From Hippophae tibetana (taxonomy: Eukaryota > Streptophyta > Magnoliopsida > Rosales > Elaeagnaceae), in the NCBI GenBank assembly GCA_037013495.1, contig CM072807.1, positions 14,325,001-14,389,000 on the forward strand: a stretch of DNA of 64,000 bases, written 5' to 3'. The position numbers and the translations under genes were made by a program. This document shows positions 25,582 to 33,346 of this stretch, piece by piece. The notes under the pieces are model-generated. The model saw only the letters and a program-made list of their open reading frames with translations, had not been told where the DNA came from and searched no databases. Position 1 is the stretch's first letter. Each line of letters opens with the position of its first letter.

Positions 25582-25974
25582 ATGCATTTAGAAATAAATG
25601 TAAGCCTAGTAGATGTAGCAAAAAATCAAGTAATATTATTTGAAACTATACAAATATTAATAGAGGAAATAGATTTAGTCCAATAATCAAACACAAAATA
25701 TTTACAGAAAATAATGGATATACATAAAGAATTACTAAAGGAAATAAAAGAACGTAGTTATAATAAACTACAACAAGATATGCACAAGAAATTTTCAAAA
25801 CTAAGAAAAAATATATACATCATATATAAGAATAATGAAATAATAGGTTATAAATATGATATTTTAGAATGATTAAAAGAAGAACCACCAAGAAGATCAA
25901 ATTCTTTGATTCCTAAAAATGAGAAAAGGAAAAATGATGAACAATCTAAGAATAAAGAGATAATTCCAATTTAA
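25582..25974 (+). pseudogene. two small ORFs between movement and coat genes (caulimovirid ORF II/III position)
   Basis: A 34-codon frame near 25582-25686 is followed by an 87-codon frame (ATG 25714, TAA 25972) interrupted by TGA at 25870. The second is charged, with a Lys/Glu-rich helical start (HKELLKEIKERSYNKLQQD) and a basic tail (KNEKRKNDEQSKNK). Short proteins at this map position in caulimoviruses include the virion-associated, DNA-binding protein. Position and composition suggest that role here, but there is no motif by which I could be sure. Confidence 0.4.
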
Positions 25975-26005
25975 TGGAATATAAAAAGAATTAGAAAGAA
26001 AATTC

Positions 26006-26199
26006 ATGGACTCTGAAAATAGAGATATAGAAACATTGGCTAGATTATTGACATTAACCAATGAAGAAATAGAAGAACATTATAGTGAAAAACTTTGTAC
26101 CAACAAAGAAGAAGGTGATATGACAATAATCAATGAAACTGATTCTGAACCAGAAAACATGACCTCAAAACGTATTATGAAACCAATTTCATTACTAGT
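26006..26199 (+). pseudogene. caulimovirid coat-protein gene, 5' part before the insertion
   Basis: The frame starts at ATG 26006 and gives a very acidic amino-terminus (many Glu/Asp from residue 2 to about 50), as is usual for caulimovirid coat precursors. It is cut at 26199 by the gypsy element. The remaining codons up to 26362 of that frame are LTR sequence. The coat gene resumes at 39746 after the repeated CTAGT target. Confidence 0.7.
26195..26199. repeat. left target-site duplication CTAGT
   Basis: CTAGT directly precedes the TGATGAG start of the 5' LTR and is repeated exactly at 39741-39745 after the CTCATCA end of the 3' LTR. Confidence 0.95.
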
Positions 26200-26655
26200 T
26201 GATGAGTGCTCAAAAAACACTAAAATAACCATGATTTTATTCACATTAATTGATTATAAATATATATATTTATATGTTTTATCATATATTTATATAAATT
26301 TGTCTTTTTTGGAATCACGGGTATTTTTATTGTTTTTCACGTATTTTGGCTTAAAAACGTAACTTAAAAACTCAAAGAGGAATACTAGAAGCAATACATC
26401 ACAAATATATTAATAAATAATGGGGAAAGGTAAAAAAATATGGAAATATTGGACAAAATGGGTCAAAAATGTCAAAAATGTCAAAAAGGAGAAAATCGCA
26501 AGCCACAACGCCCAGCCGCGCGCTCCAGCGCCCAGCCGTGCACGCAGTAGCACTAGGCCCGCGCCAAGCTGCGCGCGCCTTCCCCTAGTTCCGTGCGCGC
26601 CATTGCTCGCCCAGCTGCCCTCTGCGCGCGCCCAGGCTCGTTTCGCCCCATTTTT

Positions 26656-26778
26656 CACGTGCAGCCAACCCACGTCATGCGGACGTCATCAAATGACGTC
26701 AGCAATCACTAATCCGCGTTTTTACATTTTTTTAACATTGTTTCCTCTACTTTTTCTCTCCATCCTCACCTATAAATA
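26656..26778 (+). promoter_or_regulatory. LTR core promoter: ACGT-core cluster and TATA box
   Basis: TATAAATA at 26771-26778 is preceded within 120 bp by a G-box CACGTG (26656-26661), CACGTCA (about 26671) and TGACGTCA (26694-26701). These are the classic binding cores of plant bZIP (TGA, G-box) factors. Transcription should start near 26800. The 3' LTR keeps the TATA box (38290-38297) and G-box but has lost the palindromic TGACGTCA. Confidence 0.65.
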
Positions 26779-26985
26779 CCCCCCTTCTCTTCACTTCTAA
26801 GCACACCTCAAAACCATTCTTCTCTTCTCTTTCTTTCTCTCATTTCTTAGTTTTAAAGTTTTTCTTAGTTTTTAAGCTTTTCTTAGTTTCTTTCTTAGTT
26901 TTTAGTTAAATTCTCTTAGTTTTAGAGTTTTTCTCTTTTTGAGAAGAACTTGTAATATTTTTGTAATTTATTAGCTTTTTGATTC

Positions 26986-26991
26986 AATAAA
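26986..26991 (+). terminator. LTR polyadenylation signal AATAAA
   Basis: AATAAA about 190 bp after the predicted start site marks the likely end of R. The same signal is at 38546-38551 in the 3' LTR, where it would end the genomic RNA. Confidence 0.55.
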
Positions 26992-28139
26992 TGGGAGTGC
27001 AAATTCCGCTTGGAGGTTTTCCAGCAACTGGAATAGAATCGAAGTTCTGTAAGAATTTTATTTTTCTTTACAGTTATTTTTTATGTTTTATTCTTACATG
27101 TTATATTTAATTTGTCTGTGATTAAATTAAACTCTGCTGGCTATTTGTAAACATGATATAATAATAACGTTGTTATGCTTGCGAAATATTAAATAGGTGA
27201 AAATTTCTAAAATGAATTGATTTTATTTTTATTTAAGATTTTATATTAAGAATGTTAGAGAGAAATATATTATTTTTCATTACAAACTTAAAACTGAAAA
27301 TTAGATTTTAAGGTTTAGTTATCCGGTCTAATTTAGAGTAGTGCTCTTTTATTTGTTGGTACAATCGTCCGGTAGTTAGAGTGAAACTCTATTTCAAAAG
27401 TTTTTATAAGAATTATTATGTGAAAATGTATTGACAACATGTTTTCAATAGTGGTTTTAAAACTTGAAAGTTAGTACTCGGATAATTAAATTCTTATGTT
27501 TAATTTGGACACCTTGAATAAAGTTTAAACTGTCTAACCCCACCAAAGGTGGCATTTAAATGGTTCATTTTCAATCTCTTAGAAAAAGGAATTAATTTAA
27601 TTAATCAAATTAGTTATCAACCCCACTCATAGGTGTTAATTGATTTGTTTAGTTAACAAAGAATATCTAACCCCACCAAAGGTGATATTCATATAAAAAA
27701 GAGAGAATCAATAAAATATCAATTTATATCTTTAATAACCTAGATAATATGAGCAAACATAATTAATTTAGTTATTTTATCCATAAATACTCTACTATTA
27801 TAAATGATTAAATTTGTATAAATATTTATTGAATCTGTATCTATGTTTATTTTTATGTTATTAGATTATATTTATTGAATCTGTATATATGTTTATTTTT
27901 ATGTTATTAGATTAGAAACACAAAAACCAAACTATCGTGACAGAATGTTTATGATTTAATTTCGTTTTTAAAAGTTTGAATAATAAATTAAAAACCACAT
28001 ACATTCTTCCTTAGATCGACCTTGGGAGTATACTTATCATTTTCTTCGAAATGATTCGTGCACTTGCGAGAATTTTATAAATATTAAAACCAAAGTATTG
28101 GCAAGAATCGACGATGTCAGTTTTTGCTCATCAAGTTTT

Positions 28140-28157
28140 TGGCGTCGTTACCGGGGA
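28140..28157 (+). promoter_or_regulatory. primer-binding site, tRNA-Asp type
   Basis: TGGCGTCGTTACCGGGGA starts 6 bp after the 5' LTR and matches the complement of the tRNA-Asp 3' end except at two positions. This primer is characteristic of Athila elements. Confidence 0.8.
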
Positions 28158-29212
28158 AGGAATAGCGTTTTTAAATTATTTATCAAAATTTTAAAAAAAC
28201 ATTTTTTGTGCTGTAAATAATTGTGATTTTTTTTGTTTTAATAAAAATAATAATCATATTTCAAATTTCATAAAAAAAATATAATAAATAAATAAATAAA
28301 TAAAAATAAAAAAAATAAAATAAAAAATAAATTTTTTTTAATAGTAAAATAATTTAGAAATTTGAAATCTAAAGTAAAAAATTTTACCGTTCATGAATAG
28401 TAAAAAACTTTTAAGATAGAAAAAATGAATAAATAATATAGTATAAATAGTAAAATAAAATTACCTTTCATGAATAGTAAAAAAAATAAAAAAAAAAATA
28501 AAAAAAAAATTAAGACAAAAAATAAATAATATAGCATTAATAGTAAGATAAAATTACCGTTCATAAATAGTAAAAAACAAATTTAAAAAAATTTAAAATT
28601 TTAAGATAAAAAATAAATAATATAGCGTTAATAGTAAAATAAAATTACTATTAATTAATAGTTAAAAAAATTAACTTAGATTTTGATTAACTTATATTAC
28701 ATAAACATATATTTTGTTAACTTAATTAAATTTATACCTAACTTAACTTAATTAACTTAATAGCATAAAAAGTAAAAATCTAAGAGAGTTATGTCTAGGA
28801 GACTAGTTCTTGGAAGCCTTTGTGCCTCTAGTCTTTCCTAGGAACGTTGTTCTGGCTAAGAGAATGGTTTTTAAGGAGCCGTTGCACCACCATTCTTTCC
28901 TGGGAGCACTCTTGGTTAATACTGATTATGTTATTTTAAAAAAAAAAACATTTTTTGATTTAGGGTTTAACTAGTTTTGTATTAAATACCATGTAAATTT
29001 TCTCTAAATTTTTTATTTTGTTGACAAGAGTTTTAAATTTACGTTTACAATAGTCTATGCGTGGTAGGAGATCCTTAGGAAACCCCCTTACACCATAAGT
29101 AAATAATATTCATAAATTTAAACAAGTGTCAACAAAACTGGATTCCACCCATCAACCTGTTTTTGAGCCAAACATAGAACCAAGTCTTAATCCTTTACTA
29201 GAAACGAAAGAA
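28158..29212 (+). other. untranslated leader of the Athila-type element
   Basis: About 1 kb, very A-rich, without ORFs. It contains roughly four diverged copies (about 28384, 28461, 28553, 28645) of a unit with TTACCGTTCATGAATAGTAA and AATAAATAATATAGC, spaced 77-92 bp. It then has two successive stem-loops at 28795-28910 listed separately. Such a leader is expected to hold RNA packaging and dimerisation signals. Confidence 0.6.
28795..28910 (+). other. pair of RNA stem-loops in the leader
   Basis: AGACTAG (28800-28806) pairs perfectly with CTAGTCT (28828-28834), extended by TCTAGG with CCTAGG outside. AGAATGG (28861-28867) pairs perfectly with CCATTCT (28890-28896). The two hairpins have similar shapes and flanking words, like an old tandem duplication. 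A role in packaging is only a guess. Confidence 0.5.
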
Positions 29213-30399
29213 ATGGAAGAAAACCAACATGTTAGGGAAACCACTATGAAGGAGTTTGCAAGACCGGTGATTGGCACGACAACTGCCGCAATCCAGTTGG
29301 GTGAGGCTGCTCGGAATTATGACCTAAAAAATATTCATTTTTCTATGCTTCCTTCCTTTTATGGGCTACCTAATGAAGATTCTCTTTCCTTCATGAGAGA
29401 TTTCTATGCTACGGTCCAAACATTCCCCCTCGGTATTCTAAACGAGGATCAACTTAGAATGAGATGTTTCCCCTACACCTTAAAGGATAAGGCCAAAGCT
29501 TGGTTAATGTCACTTCCCCAGGTTCTCTGATGACATGGGAGAACATTTACAATAAATTCATGGGAAAATTCTATTCCCACCAAAAAACATCAGAGTTGAG
29601 AGGAAAGATTGCTACTTTCTCTCAGATGGAAGGAGAACCATTCCATGAAGCTTGGGATAGGTTCAAAATGTTTCTCACTTAATGTCCCCATCACAGCTTT
29701 CCCCTGCATTTGCAGAACCAATTCTTTTATGATGGACTTACACAACAATGTCAGTTCATTGTCGACAACGCTGCAGGAGAAGCAATAGGAAAAAAGACTG
29801 CCTCAGAGATGTACAACCTCTTTGAGATGTTGGGTGCTAATTCCCAACAGAAAAGCTCCCGAGTGAGAAAAGCTGGAGTTCATGAAATCGACTCTAGTAA
29901 TGAAGTTCAACAACAACTTGTTCAAATGACCAAGCAAGTTGCCCTTCTCACTACACAAACCAACACCAATAATGAACAATATGGTTTGTATAGCAACATG
30001 GGACATGGTACTGAAGCCTTTCCATATCAAGGAGAAACAACAACTGGACCTGAACAGGTTAATGTGTTGGGAGCATATCAACAGAGACCAAGGTTTGACC
30101 CCAATTCAAATACCTATAATCCTGGGTGGAGAAATCATCCAAATTTCTCCTGGAGGAAAAACAACCCTCCTTTCACTCAAAGCTCAAACCAGCCAGGCCA
30201 GCAATTCCACCCACCTATTCCAAGAAGCATTCCCAATAAACCAACCCTGGAGGATAACTTGAATTCTTTTATTCAAGTTTGTAGGGATAACCAATCTAAA
30301 ACCAATCAACGGTTGGACTTTGTGGAAGCTTCTATCAAAAAGGTGGAAGTTCAAGTAGAACAGTTAGTTGAACATTTGCAAAAACAAAGCAAAGACTAA
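29213..30399 (+). pseudogene. gag: gag1: free-standing Gag of the Athila-type element (two lesions)
   Basis: A Gag protein of about 395 codons broken by one missing base near 29516-29521 (frame 2 to frame 1) and one TAA at 29680 where gag2 has CAA (Gln). Capsid-like motifs match gag2 in order: QLGEAARNYDLKNIHF, PNEDSLSFMRDFY, EDQLRMRCFPYTLKDKAKAW, YSHQKTSELR, FHEAWDRFK and FFYDGLT. About 60 of 86 residues agree in the first aligned block. The zinc-knuckle position is retained, but its three Cys are Tyr, Tyr and Phe (29980-30021). The C-terminal coiled coil (QRLDFVEASIKKVEVQVEQL) ends at a stop, with no fusion to pol. The start is placed at ATG 29213 by alignment with gag2; the frame is open back to 29102. 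It is either a dying duplicate or a specialised capsid-only Gag of the family. Confidence 0.8.
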
Positions 30400-30789
30400 T
30401 TTAATAGTCAAATGAATTCAATGAAGAGGAGACATTGAGTTTGTCATTCTGCAATCTCCAAGCAACGTCTTACTAGAAGACGATAAATTTTAGTCCTACA
30501 TGGGAGGTCACCCATTATTGTATTTTCCTTTGTTTTAGTTTTATTTTGTGTGTAATAAAATTCAAATGAAATAAATTCGTTTGTTTCAAAAATTGTGTCC
30601 ATTCGTCTAAATTTAGCAACAAAAAAAAACACAAAACAAAACAAAAATTTAGGTTCCTTGCACCTTTTTGCTTTAAGCCTATACGTTTTATCAAGTTATA
30701 AATATTTCTTAGAGATATCTACTATTGTTTTTTAAGAGCAAAATGTTGATACACAATAGGAGGAGGATCATTTTCAACTACAAACAACC
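30400..30789 (+). other. spacer between gag1 and gag2
   Basis: Holds the two-hairpin cassette (30466-30515). A TATA-like TATAAATA lies at about 30697 and a purine-rich AATAGGAGGAGGATC about 20 bp before the gag2 ATG. Whether gag2 has its own promoter, or is reached by splicing or reinitiation, cannot be told from sequence. Confidence 0.5.
30466..30515 (+). other. two-hairpin RNA cassette, copy 1 (after gag1)
   Basis: CGTCTT (30466-30471) pairs with AAGACG (30477-30482). After 17 nt, ATGGG (30500-30504) pairs with CCCAT (30511-30515) around loop AGGTCA. The same pair of hairpins, with the same order, spacing and nearly the same loops, follows pol at 35976-36024. Confidence 0.8.
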
Positions 30790-32106
30790 ATGGGAGATGC
30801 TGAAGATAGGCGGAAAAAGATGAAAGACTATACAATGCCAATCATTGACAATGTAACTTCCAGCATCCAATTACAAGAGGCTGCAAGGAATTATGAATTG
30901 AAAAAGATTCATTATTCTTTGTTGCCTTCCTTTTACGGTATCCCTAATGAAGACCCTTTGCATTTCATTCGAGAATTCTATGCTATTGTCCAAACCTTTC
31001 CACTACATGCAATTAATGAAGATCAACTTAGGATGAGGTGTTTTCCTTACACCCTCAAAGATAAAGCTTGGTCATGGTTCATTACTCTACAGTCAGGTTC
31101 TCTTAAAACTTGGGAGGCAGTCTATGAAATTTTTATGGGTAGGTTCTATTCCCATCAAAAGACTGTTGATCTAAGAACAAAGATAGCAACATTTTCTCAA
31201 ATGTATGAAGAGCCCTTTCATGAAGCTTGGGAACGATTCAAACTCCTTTTCATTCAATGTCAAAATCATAGCTTTCCCTTACAGCTACAAAACCAATTCT
31301 TTTATGATGGATTGACACTACAGAGTCAATACATGGTTGATAATGCTGCTGGAGGTGCTGTAGGAGAAAAAACCGCAGAGGAAACCTATAATCTTTATGA
31401 GCTATTGGGTTCTAATTCTCAACAAAGAGGTGGTAGAAAGAAAGCAAGGGTCAATGAAGTTGGCTCTGATAATGAGATAACCTTGCAACTTGCTGAATTG
31501 ACTAAACAAGTGGAATTTCTCACTACCCACCAAATTTCAAATCAAGAGGTATGTGAAGTGTGTTGTTCAATTGGGCATGGTACTCATAATTGTTCAAATA
31601 CTTGTGATTCTAGTGTCGATGCCATAGAGGAAGTCCAATCTTTTCAAAGGTATCATACAAACACCTATAATCACCCAACCTACACCCAATATCCAACACT
31701 AAGGTCGGATAACAACCACTCTTACCCACCAAGCCAATCTTTTAAGCCAACCTTAGAAGATAGCTTGAATGCTTTTATTCAAGTTAGTCGTGACAACCAA
31801 TTGATGACTAATCAAAGGTTGAACACCATAGAGGCTTCGGTTAAAATGATTGAATCTAAAGTTGGACAACTGGTTGAACAAATGCAAAAGAAAGAACCAG
31901 GAAAGTTGCCCAGTCAACCAGAACAAGCAAAGGATGTAAGAACCCTTCGAAGTTTTAAGGTAGTCAATACCAGTTTACCTGAAATCTCTAACAATCTACC
32001 ATGTAGTTCAGGTAACAAAGAAGGCGATATTCTAATCTCGCAAAAAGGAGACACAAGTGTTAAACTTAACAAGCCTTCTGAAAAACTCATTGGGGGGGTC
32101 ATCTGA
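30790..32106 (+). CDS. gag: gag2: intact Gag preceding pol
   Basis: A 438-codon frame from ATG 30790. It has the retrotransposon Gag fold (residues about 15-185; QLQEAARNYELKKIHY, PNEDPLHFIREFY, FFYDGLTLQSQYMVDNAAGG) that builds the virus-like particle. A complete zinc knuckle CX2CX4HX4C (31552-31593) should bind genomic RNA, followed by a coiled-coil segment (QRLNTIEASVKMIESKVGQL). After it a linker continues towards the protease, but the frame ends at 32104 just past a G7 run (32092-32098). The protease frame is one base away, so Gag-Pol needs a +1 shift here or an ancestral G6. It is the only apparently functional structural gene of this copy. Confidence 0.88.
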   Translation: MGDAEDRRKKMKDYTMPIIDNVTSSIQLQEAARNYELKKIHYSLLPSFYGIPNEDPLHFIREFYAIVQTFPLHAINEDQLRMRCFPYTLKDKAWSWFITLQSGSLKTWEAVYEIFMGRFYSHQKTVDLRTKIATFSQMYEEPFHEAWERFKLLFIQCQNHSFPLQLQNQFFYDGLTLQSQYMVDNAAGGAVGEKTAEETYNLYELLGSNSQQRGGRKKARVNEVGSDNEITLQLAELTKQVEFLTTHQISNQEVCEVCCSIGHGTHNCSNTCDSSVDAIEEVQSFQRYHTNTYNHPTYTQYPTLRSDNNHSYPPSQSFKPTLEDSLNAFIQVSRDNQLMTNQRLNTIEASVKMIESKVGQLVEQMQKKEPGKLPSQPEQAKDVRTLRSFKVVNTSLPEISNNLPCSSGNKEGDILISQKGDTSVKLNKPSEKLIGGVI

Positions 32107-33346
32107 CACCCCCAAAATTCAAAAGACAACAGAACCACACCAGATGCAAGTACCTTTTCCCCACCGGTTAAAAAAATCCAAACAAGATAAGCAATTCTAT
32201 GATCTTTTTAATATGCTCTCTAAAGTAAATATCAATTTACCATTATTAGAAGTGATCATGAATGTGCCCTCATATGCCAAGTTTTTCAAAGAGTTGAACA
32301 CTAAGAAAAAGAGGTATGAACTGAATGAACGAGTAGTAGTATCAGAAATTTCTAGCGCTGTACTTCAGCACAAACTACCCCCTAAGTTGAAAGACCCTGG
32401 AAGTTTTATTATAAACATAACTATGAGGGATAGGAAGGTTGCTAAAGCAATGCTTGATTTAGGTGCTAGTATAAATTTGATGCCCTACTCTATATTCTTA
32501 CAGCTCAATCTAGGGGATTTAAAACCCACAACTATGTCCCTTCAACTTGCAGATAGATCTCTTAAATATCCAGAGGGAATAGTTGAGGATGTGTTGGTAC
32601 AGGTAGACAAACTGATAATACCTGTTGACTTTGTGGTTCTGGATATGCAAGAAAATCCAACATTGGACAGAGAGCACACAATATTGCTTGGTAGACCATT
32701 TATGGCAACTACTAAAACTATTATTGATGTCCAAGATGGAAATTTGAAAATGACAGTCTTAGGAGAGACTGTTCATTTTAAAGTTTTTGATTCATCACCT
32801 TTTCCTTCTATTTCTGCCATCGATGAAATATTTGATGTTGACCCTTTGGATAATCTTGTCCAAAACACCTTTTTCCAAACCAGAATAGAAGACAAACTTG
32901 AAACTGTTCTTACACTTGAAGAGGTTGAAGAAGATTTAGATGAGGAAATTAAGGGGTACCTTGAACAACTAGACAATGATGAAGTAATGAAAAAATCTAG
33001 TACACTTTTAAATCTACCCAGTTCTTCATCTAGTAAAGAGGCCAATCCACCTGAACTTGAACTCAAAGACTTACCTGAGCACTTAAAATATGTGTTTTTG
33101 GGAGAAAGAGAAACTAATCCAGTGATAATTTCTTCAACCTTGACCAAACCACAAGAAAAGGAACTCATCAAAGTGCTTAAACAATTTAAGAAATCTATAG
33201 GTTGGAGTATAGGGGATATAAGAGGCATTAGTCCAACAATGTGTATGCACAAGATCAACTTGGAGGATGGTGCTAAACCTGTACGAGAGGCCCAAAGAAG
33301 ACTAAACCCAAATATGCAAGAGGTAGTTAAAAAAAGAAATTCTTAA
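32099..33346 (+). pseudogene. pol: pol part 1: linker and retropepsin protease
   Basis: The frame is open from upstream of the G7 run to TAA at 33344. A retropepsin domain covers about 32380-32790: LDLGASINLMP with the catalytic Asp at 32456, and the second conserved ILLGRPFM near 32690-32705. It cleaves Gag-Pol. DLGAS instead of DTGAS is common in Athila proteases. An acidic Ser/Glu-rich linker follows, then the start of RT (AKPVREAQRRLNPNMQ). The frame is lost at an A7 run (33329-33335), where one A too many shifts it out of the RT frame. The 32057 start sometimes assigned to this frame is a GTG and is not a credible initiation site. Confidence 0.85.

Larger units (their letters stand above)
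26200..28133 (+). repeat. 5' LTR of the Athila-type element
   Basis: 1934 bp, starting TGATGAGTGC and ending GCTCATCA. A GC-rich island (about 26490-26660) lies in otherwise AT-rich DNA, followed by a promoter and a polyadenylation signal, giving U3 to about 26800, R to about 27000, and U5 after that. It is 142 bp shorter than the 3' LTR because it has fewer copies of internal short repeats and a shorter GC-rich island. Over the last kilobase the two LTRs differ at only about ten to a dozen positions by eye. Confidence 0.95.

Noticed and set aside
26410..26800. Overlapping long frames on both strands in the GC-rich LTR island (also 37850-38232)
   Set aside because: Ala/Arg/Pro-rich frames on both strands are expected from GC-rich DNA with few stops; they lie in U3 and are not conserved between the two LTRs.
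32057..32098. GTG start for an independent protease ORF
   Set aside because: GTG is not a normal plant initiation codon, and the sequence is the gag2 linker read in another frame before the G7 shift.
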